From Gonatopus flavifemur (taxonomy: Eukaryota > Arthropoda > Insecta > Hymenoptera > Dryinidae), in assembly GCA_018340375.1 (NCBI GenBank), contig JAFFJZ010000004.1:38786001-38850000 (forward strand): a stretch of 64,000 nt of DNA, given 5' to 3'. A model generated the notes under the pieces. The model was not told where the DNA came from. It ran no database searches and worked only from the letters and a program-made list of their open reading frames with translations. This document shows, one piece after another, positions 53,225 through 63,696 of the stretch (within the stretch, counting starts at the first letter, position 1; each line of letters opens with the position of its first letter). The translations under genes were made by a program, and so were the position numbers.

Positions 53225-55489
53225 TTATTGACGATGTCGTGTTTTTTTCAGCATTTGATTGCGCTTAATATTAGTCCAATTAATCGCCTCCTTAGGAAAA
53301 TAATACATTCTCCCGGATTCCTTTGTAATCGGTGGGTTAACACATGAAATAATGTTGCATATAGGCATCCAACAAATGTCTTCTTTTGATGACCAGTGGA
53401 AAGATGGGGAAGGGCCGTATCGATGTAGAAATTTCACTTGAACATCACCTTCTTCTTCATTTTTAGATGAAACCAAACCAAAAAACCAATGTTCATCATA
53501 CGTGCAAGGAATATAATTGTTCACACCAATATCAGACATCTTGACAGACGGATTTCCATCATAAAAATAAAACACAGTGCAAAAGTTTTCATCAAAACTA
53601 ATACGTTTGCTGCTATCGATTCTTCAAATTGTGGTATAAAGTGGTGAAAACTTCGTGTGCCAGGAACTGTTTTGGCTTTGCGAAAACGAGTCTCCAATTT
53701 TTTATGGGTCTCTATGATTTTTTCTTTTTGAACCATCGAAAATTCTATGTTTTTTATTTTAGTCTGGCAGAAATCAAAGAATTTTTCAGCATTGTCAATA
53801 ACCTTACCAGGGCTCATTTGGAGACTTGCTTTTGTCACAAGGCGCTTTACAGTTCCACCAATATCATCACAAGGTAATTTGCCATGGCTGGTAGCAAAAA
53901 ACGACCATGTAGCTGCTAGTCCAAAGTCATTTTTGTGATGACACAAATTGATGAAGTTTTTACAGTTTTTATATTGTGCCGCACAACCGTCACTAAAATA
54001 ATACACCCTGCTCACGTCTGGAAATTTGTCTTTGATGAACTGCACCACTATATTCTGCGTTTCGTAAACAAATGATACATCATGCTCCATGTCATCAGAT
54101 ACTATGCAAAGACTGGAAACTACAAGATTTTCACTGTCGTCACCACGCGTGTAAATTACTGCTGGATGAAGAAAGCAGCTGTCACGGGTCCAATGATATC
54201 CTTGAGCTTCGTCTTGGAGAACAAAAGAATAGTTCTCACTGAAATCCAGTAGCACTATAGCTTCATCAGGTTTTAAATTCAATTTTAGCTCCTTCAAATA
54301 TCTGGCCTGAGATTTTGATATGAAAGAGTGTGGTACTAATACCTTCAGACTTGCAATTAGGTTTGTCAAATATTCTTCTAATGTAACCGTGAACTGTACA
54401 CCTGTTGAGTTCTGTCAGTGGATATCCAGGCTGAGTGTGTTACCTCGTCATCAGGATCCCACTCTTCGAATTTCCCTTGCAGGAAGGAATTGAGGATGTC
54501 AGTGGGAGGGCATTTCGAGCAGTGTTGTAGCATGCAATCTCTGTTGTCTTTTATACATACTAATTTCTCAATGAGTTCGTTGTGGTTTTCCTCAATGGCA
54601 CAAGCATGAAGCATGAGTGTGACATTTTGGTGAATGGTACACGCACACACAGAATGGGTATTCGATGCCCCCGCTAATACACACCATTTTGGTCGAAGCA
54701 TACAGAATTTGGAAACACCAATTTTAAGATCTGGGTAAGTTTGAAAGCAGAGTACAATTCATTCGAATTCCCCAACAACAACCTTTTTTGCATGTAAACG
54801 TTTTTTGCTATGCTTACTTTATCTTTGGATCCTGGCATCATTCGAGAATATTCGTCACTTTGGTAGAAGTTTTTGACAAGAGTAATAAGCTTTTCGTCGA
54901 GAGAATGTCCTTTTCTTGCTTCGGGCATTGCTAGTATACCCTTATCTACAAGTAGATTCTTAGCTTCATGTGCAGTATACTCACTCACATGGAATTCTTG
55001 GCTTATTTTTGTTCTACTCCAAGAGACAGGGGCTAGGGTTTGTATCTTTCCCCTCCTTGTTGTGGTGAGATTGAGCTTTGTTTTCGTTTGGTCAATTGAT
55101 CGGTCCATATCACTTGCTTTTTGCTGGATTTCTCTGGTTGTACAACTTTCAGATGCATTTATTGAAGGGAGTTCATGTTCTAAAACCTTACAATCTTTCG
55201 ATCCTCATGCATTAGAAGCTGACTCGATTTCCCTCTTTGCAGAGCTCGATTTGGAGTGTGATGATATTCTGTGAACTTTGAAAGGAGATTCTCCCATATT
55301 TTGGAGCCAGGAATTCATCTCTTCCAACGCCTGTTCTTTGGAGATCGATAACTCTACATCGTCGATATCTTCGCCGTCAATACTCATTTTATCCGGGTTA
55401 TGTTCATCATGCAATACCGCAACATGCTTGTAAACTTTATCATCTTCTGTCTGAAACATATCTTCTGTCCAGGAACTGATTCCACGCAT
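53225..55489 (-). pseudogene. transposase-like protein of the foldback element
   Basis: Reading the minus strand: acidic N-terminus (MRGISSWTEDMFQTEDDKVY); a TGA after SASNA (55205-55207); an HTH-like region (SRTKISQEFHVSEYTAHEAK); YSRMMPGSKDKVSI; a frameshift near 54735; LRPKWCVLAGASNTHSVCAC and Cys-rich CMLQHCSKCPP; a frameshift near 54375; IVLLDFSENYSFVLQDEAQG (likely first Asp); VYYFSDGCAAQYKN (second Asp); SFFATSHGK; a frameshift near 53570; then a C-terminal YDEHWFFGLVSS domain ending 53225. About 750 residues. I recognise it as a widespread unnamed TE protein of insects and cnidarians, probably an RNase H-fold transposase, but give no superfamily. Pseudogene by three frameshifts and one stop. 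Confidence 0.8.
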
Positions 55490-55514
55490 TGTTGTATACT
55501 ATTTACTTTTTTTT

Positions 55515-55727
55515 TTATGATTCTTCACTTATTTTCCGTAAAGATTTTTGTATTTTTTTCTTATGAGATTTGAATGGGTCCATACATGATCTTCGATAAA
55601 TCTCAAATCTGTCCAGGTGAAGAAGTTTATGATGCTCGCAAACATTGATGATGAGCTGTGAATCCACCCCACTTCTTAGGCTCAAAATATTACCTTCTGA
55701 TTGGTTTAAGTTTGTAATATTTATCAA
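55515..55727 (-). pseudogene. Cys/His-containing N-terminal module, left arm
   Basis: 70 codons: SGVDSQLIINVCEHHKLLHL then DRFEIYRRSCMDPFKSHKKK. The C..HH..C..H arrangement resembles the short zinc-binding start of the same TE protein family. It lies just 5' of the acidic ORF (55489) in another frame, so either a frameshift or a short intron separates them. Confidence 0.55.
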
Positions 55728-55890
55728 CTTCTCTTGTTTTGTATAATATTGTTTATGGCATTCAGTCTCGTTTTCCTTTCCGACACTACACTGTTCAATT
55801 TAGTTTGCAGACATTTTTAAAATTGAATTTCAAAACCAGCACTTGAATTCCATGACAAAAAATATGATGAAAATTCAAAAACGGAGTCCT

Positions 55891-56115
55891 GCACTGAAAA
55901 AAAGGCTGGTCACATTTATCAAATGATATTCTTGATTATGAACAATCAAATATTCGATAACATTAATCGAATATTCAATAATGTTTATGAATTATGCTTA
56001 TAATAATCGAATATCTAATAGATATTATTGATATTTGATTGATGCTATGGAATATTTGATTGGTCATATTCAAGAATACCAATTGATAACTATTACCAGC
56101 CTTTTTTTCAGTGTG
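55891..56115. mobile_element. MITE ACTGAAAAAAAGGCTGGT in left arm
   Basis: ACTGAAAAAAAGGCTGGT / ACCAGCCTTTTTTTCAGT ends with ATTCGATAA/TTATCGAAT and AATATTTGATT inner words. The mirror copy is at 56921-57141. Confidence 0.85.
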
Positions 56116-56920
56116 TTTACTCAATCCGTATTCGTCTTCCGATTTTTCTCACGTATTTAGAGAGAAAATTTACCGATTGTTTAATCCAAATATAGACACT
56201 TTTATTACATCACTACACTCAACAAAATAACAATCAATATTCAACACTGTATGAAGATCCAGAGGGAAACAAGCTAAACATACGTTCACTCAACCATATA
56301 ATATAGCAATAATGGAACACACAGAGTTGGGCAATTGTTTTAGGATGTTATTGTTGAGAACAAATACCTATCGCCCGTGGGGGTGGTGAACGGGGAAATC
56401 AGCAACTTATAACACGAAATCACTCGATAGGCACTTCTTTCCTCAATAAATTTATGAAAAGGGTTATACAGTTGATGAGAATTTTATTTGAATTTTTAAA
56501 AAAGAAACATTCCTTATACATGATGATTGATGAAAGAAAGAAATGTTTCATAGAGAAAATGTGTGTTTTAGTGAGTTCTAACAGATTGTTTTTTCATTGT
56601 TCCTTCTAATGAGCTCTTTTTCCTTGTTCTAATGGTCACCTGGATCTTTTTCGAAACGCCGATAGGTATTTGTCCCCAGCAACAGCATCCTAAAACAATT
56701 GCCTAGCTCTATGTGTTCCATTATTGCTATGTTCCATGGTTAAGTGAACGTATGTGTAGCTTATTTCTCTTTGGATCTTCATATGGTGTTGAATATTCAT
56801 TGTTATTTTGTTGAGTTCAGTGGTCTAATAAAGTGGCTATGTTTTGATTCAACCATAGGTGAATTTTGTTTCTAAATACGTGAGGAAAATCGGAAGACGA
56901 ATACACATTGAGTAAACACC

Positions 56921-57141
56921 CTGAAAAAAAGGCTGGTAATAGTTATCAAATGATATTCTTGAATATGGCCAATCAAATATTCCATAACATAAAACAAATA
57001 TCAATAATATCTATCAGATATTCGATAATTATAAGCATAATTCATAAACATTATTGAATATTCGATTAATGTTATCGAATATTTGATCGTTCATAATCAA
57101 GAATATCATTTGATAAATGTTACCAGCCTTTTTTTCAGTGC
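56921..57141. mobile_element. MITE CTGAAAAAAAGGCTGGT in right arm
   Basis: Same element at the mirror position of the right arm, with the same flanks (GAGTAAACAC and GCAGGACTCCG). It was therefore present before, or belongs to, the inverted structure. Confidence 0.85.
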
Positions 57142-57304
57142 AGGACTCCGTTTTTGAATTTTCATCATATTTTTTGTCATGGAATTCAAGTGCTGGTTTT
57201 GAAATTCAATTTTAAAAATGTCTGCAAACTAAATTGAACAGTGTAGTGTCGGAAAGGAAAACGGGACTGAATGCCATAAACAATATTATACAAAACAAGA
57301 GAAG

Positions 57305-57520
57305 TTGATAAATATTACAAACTTAAACCAATCAGAAGGTAATATTTTGAGCCTAAGAAGTGGGGTGGATTCACAGCTCATCATCAATGTTTGCGAGCAT
57401 CATAAACTTCTTCACCTGGACAGATTTGAGATTTATCGAAGATCATGTATGGACCCATTCAAATCTCATAAGAAAAAAATACAAAAATCTTTACGGAAAA
57501 TGAGTGAAGAATCATCACAA
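57305..57520 (+). pseudogene. Cys/His-containing N-terminal module, right arm
   Basis: Mirror copy of 55727-55515 with one substitution (KISEES to KMSEES). An 'AAAAAA' length difference after EES lets this copy read on out of frame to 57646. Confidence 0.6.
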
Positions 57521-57540
57521 AAAATAAATAGTATACAACA

Positions 57541-57825
57541 ATGCGTGAAATCAGTTCCTGGACAGAAGATATGTTTCAGACAGAAGATGATAAAGTTTAC
57601 AAGCATGTTGCGGTATTGCATGATGAACATAACCCGGATAAAATGAGTATTGACGGCGAAGATATCGACGATGTAGAGTTATCGATCTCCAGAGAACAGG
57701 CGTTGGAAGAACTGAATTCCTGGCTCCAAAATATGGGAGAATCTCCTTTCAAAGTTCATAGAATATCATCACACTCCGAATTGAGCTATGCAAAGAGGAA
57801 AATCGAGTCAGCTTCTAATGCATGA
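57541..57825 (+). pseudogene. acidic N-terminal part of transposase, right arm
   Basis: Mirror of 55489-55205: MREISSWTEDMFQTEDDKVY.. to ESASNA, ~93% identical, ending at the same TGA codon as the left arm. The remainder of the protein is deleted from about 57990. Confidence 0.75.
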
Positions 57826-58740
57826 GGATCCAAAGATTGTAAGGTTTCAGAACATGAACTCCCTTCAATGAATGCATCTGACAGTTGTAAAACCAGAGGA
57901 ATCCAGCAAAGAGCAAGTGATATTAACCAATTGATTGACCGAATGAAAACAAAGCTCAATGTCACTACAACAAGGAGGGAAAAGATACAAATTTTAACGG
58001 ATTATCGAATTTCGATCTACTAGACTGTGCGCATTTTTTACTCACTTTATCAATATTTTTGTTATGTTTGCCTCGTCAGTTTTGGATTCACCATTTTGAA
58101 ATCGTGTTCCAATTTTCTGAGAACACTTGTATACGCTAATATTCAAAATATCCGATCGTTTTTCAGGTGCGTGGATAAGAAACAGGTGATCGCACTGTAT
58201 CGAAACGTAAACCATGACGCAAAATGATAAAAAATTAAAAAAACCATGGAGGCGATCAAAAAACCAGATTTCCCTCTTCATATTCTCAATGCGGGCATCT
58301 TTAGCTTTCATTAAAAAAAAACAGCCCTGTAGCTGTTTTCCCTCACCCCGGAATATGAATTTGAAAATTACCCGTCGAGATGGTCAAAAGTTCATAAAGT
58401 CTGCGTTGAGAACCCCCTCACAATGAACCCAACGTGATCAAACGTGTATTTCCAAAATCCACATATCCCCACGAGACTCTCATATAATTTTGAGCATGAA
58501 ATACCATTTGGATCAAAAGTTATTGGGATTTCTGTCACGCGGCGCGTGGTCTGTCGGGGACCTTCGATACGCAATTTCGTGAAACTTTATTATTTTATAA
58601 CTCGAAAAGTATGGGATTTAAAAATACATAGTTTTGGATTTGGCGATAGAATGGTGATAAGATTCGATGAAAAAAATTTCATGGAAATCCGGGATGGTGG
58701 GTGTCATGGCTGGATGAACTGACATAGAATGACTCAATCC

Positions 58741-59095
58741 ACAATTAAATTCCACTGATCTTTGGATGATTTTACCATCACTATAATTTTTTAACAACTT
58801 CTGGGGTTCCTGGAGATATTCATGAATTCCATTGTCATACAGTATATAATTTGGAAATATGGTTGTACTGTTTGAAATAATTTAACCATGAAATTCAATT
58901 GGACCATACCGTTTCTGTGTCATTTAATGTCGATGAGGTATCCTCCGTATTGGCTTCTCCTTTATCAGCCGCGTTATTTTTTTCGAGATCGCTCTGATTA
59001 ATAATCTCCTAAAATTATCCTGCATATGTTTACAAATGCTTCTCAACCAATTAAAGAATTTCTTGTGTTTTTAATATGAATAGATGGATACGTAC
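58741..59095. other. no gene recognised
   Basis: AT-rich, short frames only. Confidence 0.35.
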
Positions 59096-59272
59096 ATTAT
59101 GAACATTATGTTTTATGTGTCCAATGTTCAAAACTTCGTGATTTGGAATCGTATGTATTTGTGAATAAGTGACTACTGGTTTCAATACCGTGAAATTATT
59201 CGAATTTGAATAAATTTGAGATAATACAGGTACTGGGATGAGTTCAGGGTAAGGCATAGGAGGAAGATCAAC
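59096..59272 (-). CDS. candidate exon, 59 codons, unidentified
   Basis: On the minus strand a T-rich tract and ATATTAG acceptor precede VDLPPMPYPELIPVPVLSQI, YSNSNNFTVLKPVVTYSQIH, TIPNHEVLNIGHIKHNVHN, followed by AAT|GTACGT. The exon is exactly 177 nt, phase 0 at both ends. The Pro-rich start and lack of stops look like real coding sequence. I cannot name the protein. It is opposite in strand to the GABA-T exon, so it would be a different gene or a TE exon. Confidence 0.4.
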
Positions 59273-59888
59273 CTAATATACACAAAAATCAAAATTTTTA
59301 TGTTATTGATACATTTCATCAATAATATATGTCATAAGCAACTTTCAAAGATTTGAACGTATTTTCAGCCTAATAAGTGGGAATCGAACCTTGTCAAAAA
59401 GATTTGTTGAAGACATTTCCGTGGATAAAAGTTGTCTAAACTGGTGTTTAAGACTAAGGTTTAGGACTGTCTAACTTATTGAGGATATGGAGACAATCTC
59501 AATCAACTGAAAACAGGATGATCATTTACATTAGAAATAATTTCATTTGATTTTTTTAGGAAATTCAAAATATTCATATTATGTGCCAAATAAAACTTGT
59601 AACCTCTCAACATATTTTATGAATACTGTAATCTAAATCTTAATCTTTTATTCTCACATGGAATTATCCAAAGAATCGGAAGAGTAGAAGCTTAGAAACT
59701 GAGCAATCATATGTTAGGAAAAAACTCAGGTTTAGGATAAAGAGAAATTCCATTACTTTTTGAGCAAAAACCAACGCTTTGAAATCTAAGTATTCTAATA
59801 TTCCTAAGAGTCGCACATGCCAATACATCTGATATTTGATTCGTTATGAATTCTTCGTCCCGCATTTATTTCTCATCATTATTCACAT
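59273..59888. other. no gene recognised
   Basis: AT-rich; no repeat or exon seen by eye. Confidence 0.35.
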
Positions 59889-60676
59889 CAATAACACAGA
59901 GTTGCCAGTTTTCGAGAATAAAAAATCTTCAGATTCAGGGTTGAAGTATCTTTAGATTTCTCCAGTTTTCTTCCAAAAATCTTTAAAAATTCTTTAGGTG
60001 ATCAAACATAAATTTCATGCTGAATACTAATAAACCATATTTCAACGGTGATGTGTCATTTGTTCTCTTGTTCGTTTGTTGATGACTGATAACTTTCCCA
60101 CTTTTCTAATATTTTCCCTGGGAAAGCCTCAATGTCCCAACTCGATAATATCCTTAAAGAATTCATCCCGGAAGGATATATCCCGACAGTTAGATTTTTC
60201 GAAAAATTCTCATTGGCTTGTCTTGAAGGATTTATGAGAAATTAGTGACATAGCCCAATCCAGTTCCTTCAGGGAATTGAACTTTTGATACTCTGGCACA
60301 TTCTTTCTTTATCGTGATCACGATCCCACTTATGCCAAATCTTATTAGAATATCAATGTCCCGGGAAAATTTTAAACCAATTAGTTGCTGCTTTTGAATT
60401 GAATCATCCAATCAATCAATGAGTTTTCGGAATATTGACCGAGAAAGCGGAAGTCTAAAAAAACTAGATCTTATTGAATTCTTATTGATTTCAAAATATT
60501 ATTCTGCTGACATTTCAGGGAATCACTTGGTGATTCCGAAATAATTCAATGAAGTCTAATTTTTGGAACTCTCGCCATCTGAGTAATATATTGATCATGA
60601 GGATACCGTATTTTAGATCTGAGTAATCAAAGAATCGAATTTTCTCCGACCGAATATGAATAAATTTAGATTCGGA

Positions 60677-60826
60677 CCATGGGCGTACCCAGGATTCGAA
60701 ATAAGAGAGGGCAGATAATGCTATTTGAAATGAAGAGGGAGGGGAGAAGATACAAATAAAACGCAAAATTTAACTTCCAGAGGGGGGCACCTTCCCCCCT
60801 CTGCCCCTCCCTGGGTACGACCATGT
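60677..60826. mobile_element. CATGGGCGTACCCAGG hairpin element
   Basis: CCATGGGCGTACCCAGG at the left and CCTGGGTACGACCATG at the right, with GAGAGGGCAG/CTGCCCCTC inside. About 150 bp. Confidence 0.6.
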
Positions 60827-60896
60827 TATGATCTAACAACGTTATTCCAATTGACTATAACAATGTTTCTGAATCAACTAATGAGAAATCTGGGTA

Positions 60897-61181
60897 GAGT
60901 ATCATAATAACAAATGCACATAATACCGAATGATCATAATCCCGAATCCCATAATCCCGAATAAAAAAATATAGATTTCAATAGAAATTCAATAATTGAC
61001 CACTTTCATCATAAAGAATCATTTGTTAACGCATAGTCAGTGTGAACAATTAATTTTTGACGATGAAAGTGGCCAATTATTGGACTTATATGAAAACTTA
61101 TATTTTTTTTTTCTTTGGGACTATGCACATTCGGATTATGACCATTCGGTATTATGCTCATTCAGTATTATGATACTTCAC
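60897..61181. mobile_element. AGTATCATAATA palindrome
   Basis: AGTATCATAATA / TATTATGATACT ends; inner CATAATACCGAATGATCATAAT words and a GACCACTTTCATC / GATGAAAGTGG stem. Confidence 0.65.
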
Positions 61182-61242
61182 CAGAAATCTGTCTTCATTT
61201 TGTTGATATTGTAATAACCTCTCTTAACATATTTTCATATCA

Positions 61243-61366
61243 GAGCCGGCTTATTTAACTGATTCGGAATCTACTGATTCAAAGTTTGATATAAATTATT
61301 GCATATTATTGACATAGGGAAGTTGAAACGATTTGATGGTTTTCTAGAGCGAAAATCGACCAGACC
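61243..61366. repeat. fragment of the GGTCGATTTT hairpin family
   Basis: CAGAGCCGGC..TTGAAACGAT..GTTTTCTAGAGCGAAAATCGACCAG matches 20021-20143. Confidence 0.65.
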
Positions 61367-61431
61367 ACTACTTTGATTCATTAATCCAATTGGTAACAAA
61401 GGCGATGGTTCGTGAAACTCATTTATCTCTC

Positions 61432-61591
61432 CCCAGATAGCATGTAACCTTGTGACAAGCTTGTCACTCATTTGTCATTGGCTTGTTTCCAACAAGCTTA
61501 GCAGCGAAAATTTTAGAAAAAGATTATAACGATATGCTTGTCAATGGAAAGGGACATACAAGCTTGTGACAAGGTTAAATTGCTATCTGGG
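61432..61591. mobile_element. CCCAGATAGCA MITE
   Basis: CCCAGATAGCATGTAACCTTGTGACAAG-type left arm and CTTGTGACAAGGTTAAATTGCTATCTGGG-type right arm; CAAGCTTGTC words inside. Termini resemble CCCACATAGCAC elements. Confidence 0.85.
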
Positions 61592-62271
61592 TTGATTCTA
61601 ATGAAATCACTGATCTGATAATGAATTTGAGTACAAAAGCAGATTGATAGAACGTGGTCCAGATGGATTGTAAAATGATTAGGTTGAAAAAAATTATGAA
61701 TCCTTGAAAATTCTTGAAATTTCCTCGGAATTCTGAAAATATCTTCAGATTTTCATCCAATTTCTTGATGTCTTTAAAAAATCTCGGAAACAAATATTTT
61801 TCCTCAGATCTGAAGAAAAATCCTCAGACCTGGCAACTCTCCAATAACATCTTACACACTTACCTTCTCCCGCAGATCAGCAAATCAACAAATTTCCTCC
61901 TTAGGCGAATTCCAAAATCTTGATTTGTAACCTCTTTCTTGACATTACCACAATATGTCGCACATCAGTCACTGGCACGTTAAAACTGAATTCTCATCTA
62001 TTTTCAAATCGTTTTCAAAGGAACTCGGATAATAAGTCTCAGACTACGTGCGAAAGGTTCGAAAACGTAAATGATGAAACATAAGAACGAATCATAATCT
62101 GTAGCAGACTCCACCATATAAACCGTCCGATTCACAGTGTGGCACGAATCGCTATACGATGTGACTCGTATGAGTCGTATAAGGAAACGTAAATAAACAT
62201 TCACGATGCCCTTTCGTTGATTCGCTCACGATGTCAACATACGAAACTTTCATTGTCGTTGTTTGAAACAT

Positions 62272-62377
62272 CCCACATAGCATGAACGTTTTCAGAACAT
62301 TCTGAGAACGTTTCTAAAACGTTTAAAGTTCTCTAAAGGTTCTGACAACGTTTAGAGAACTTTTAGTGCTATGTGGG
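62272..62377. mobile_element. CCCACATAGCA MITE with AGAACGTTTC interior
   Basis: CCCACATAGCATGAACGTTT at the left; the right end is AACTTTTAGTGCTATGTGGG. The interior is AGAACATTCTGAGAACGTTTCTAAAACGTT, itself made of short palindromes. Confidence 0.85.
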
Positions 62378-62503
62378 ATTTTCTATTTGAGCAATGTCAA
62401 ATCAAAAGAATCATGAACAAGAATGCAATCCTTTTCTATAAAACTCATGTCACGGAAGTGCGAGATCGCTTTTCCGCGAATTTGATTGGTTGTTGATCAT
62501 TTC

Positions 62504-62566
62504 CCCTTCTCAAGCGCGCGGTAATTTGAACGCGTTGGTGCGCGCTTGAGAAAGGGAGTTAACTAT
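62504..62566. other. short GC-rich hairpin
   Basis: CCCCTTCTCAAGCGCGC pairs with GCGCGCTTGAGAAAGGGAG around a ~25-base loop. A small foldback remnant is likelier than an RNA gene. Confidence 0.5.
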
Positions 62567-63559
62567 CCCCCACCTTGAGTAGGAGATTAGAATTTTTGAT
62601 TGTGGTACTATAGGGAGTCCCTTAGCAAGTTAGTTCATCGTTCCGCGTATTGTGTGCCTTCGATGGTCAACTACTACTGATAACGTGTTATAGTGGTGAT
62701 GTGTCATTGTACATTATTGTATTGTGTGCGTCTGACGGGGAATGATCATATACGAGAAACATTTTGTACATGTAAGTGTTGAAGCTTTGTATAATATTAC
62801 TTCATAAAATAAACCCTCAGCCGTGAAGCAGAGGTTGTTTTCGATCGACTAAAAACTAAGAATTTTGGGTCCAAGTCATTTTGGTTGAACGAAAAATTTC
62901 ATTTTCATTTTCAGAAAAAGGAGGAAATAATGATGATGCATTGGAGAAGAATTTTAAACCTTGCGTCATGATTTTCTTTCGAATTTGCATATAGCTTCTT
63001 TCATAGCTACACAAGTGGAGACGAAAACGATCTATGTTCAAATGATTGGCATGCGAAAAACATCTCAGCTATTAGTTGAACAAAAACATTATTATTATAA
63101 TATTTTTAATTCATTTGATGTTTTATTTGGTGTATGTATGCATTCATTTTTGTTGGTGGATGAATTCGAGACATTTTCGAATATAATGTTTCTTTATCTT
63201 CACTTCATTTGATTCTCTTGAATTTCAAAATGATATAGGAGAACAATTTCTCTGTGTTATAAATGTGATAACGTGAGATTGTTTCCTTCGGAGTTTGCAA
63301 ATCTGAATATTCAGTGTTGATAAAATTCCCCGAAAAATTCCATTAGGAACAAACTGGGCCCATAAGTTATGAACGGATTGAAAATAGAGAATTTTCTAAT
63401 GGGTAAACGGTCAAAAATTTCGTTTGGCTATCACACAGTTTTTGTTTATGTTCTGAGTTTGTTATTTTTTGTCATGAATAAGAATTTGAGCCTCAATGAA
63501 TATGATTATCAACTCCCTTGGACCTTCGGCCTCTACTTGATGATAGTGTTCTAAATTTG
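62567..63559. other. no gene recognised
   Basis: AT-rich. AATAAACCC at about 62808 could be a poly(A)-type signal, but no coding exon precedes it. Frames here are short and hydrophobic noise. Confidence 0.3.
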
Positions 63560-63688
63560 GGGGAGCGGGGCCAAATCAACGAAGAGACAAATCAACGAAA
63601 TCAGTGTTTGAAAAGAGAGGGTATGACGTATCTCTCTTTTCAACCAACTTTTCGTCGATTTGGTTTTTTGTTAATTTGGCCCCCATCC
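63560..63688. mobile_element. MITE, GGGGCCAAATCAACGAAA family, copy 2
   Basis: Differs from the copy at 1657-1767 by a few substitutions and an extra ~18-bp CAACGAAGAGACAAAT insertion in the left arm. Flanked by AATTTGGG on both sides (63553-63560 and 63689-63696), a possible 8-bp duplication. Confidence 0.85.
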
Positions 63689-63696
63689 AATTTGGG

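Larger units (their letters stand above)
51931..58740. mobile_element. giant foldback transposon (palindromic, asymmetric arms)
   Basis: Left arm 51931-56376, right arm 56661-58740, spacer ~285 bp. Outer ends AGTCATTCCATGTCAGTTCATCC / complement; arms are >90% alike by eye. Two stretches shared at coding level: the small ORF (55727-55515 and 57305-57520) and the acidic ORF (55489-55205 and 57541-57825). The right arm lacks the ~2.37 kb that holds the transposase core in the left arm (junction near 57990/58000, corresponding to 52665 and 55036). No target duplication was found. Confidence 0.88.
59897..61841. mobile_element. nonautonomous hAT-like element, 8-bp duplication CAATAACA
   Basis: Left CAGAGTTGCCAG and right CTGGCAACTCTC are inverted (11 of 12). 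CAATAACA lies directly outside both ends (59889-59896 and 61842-61849). Subterminal AAAATCTTCAGAT and ATCTTCAGATTTT words are present at both sides. No transposase. The interior hosts at least three smaller inverted-repeat elements. Confidence 0.85.

Noticed and set aside
62504..62566. microRNA-like hairpin
   Set aside because: GC-rich stem with a large loop and no sign of conservation; resembles a small foldback remnant.
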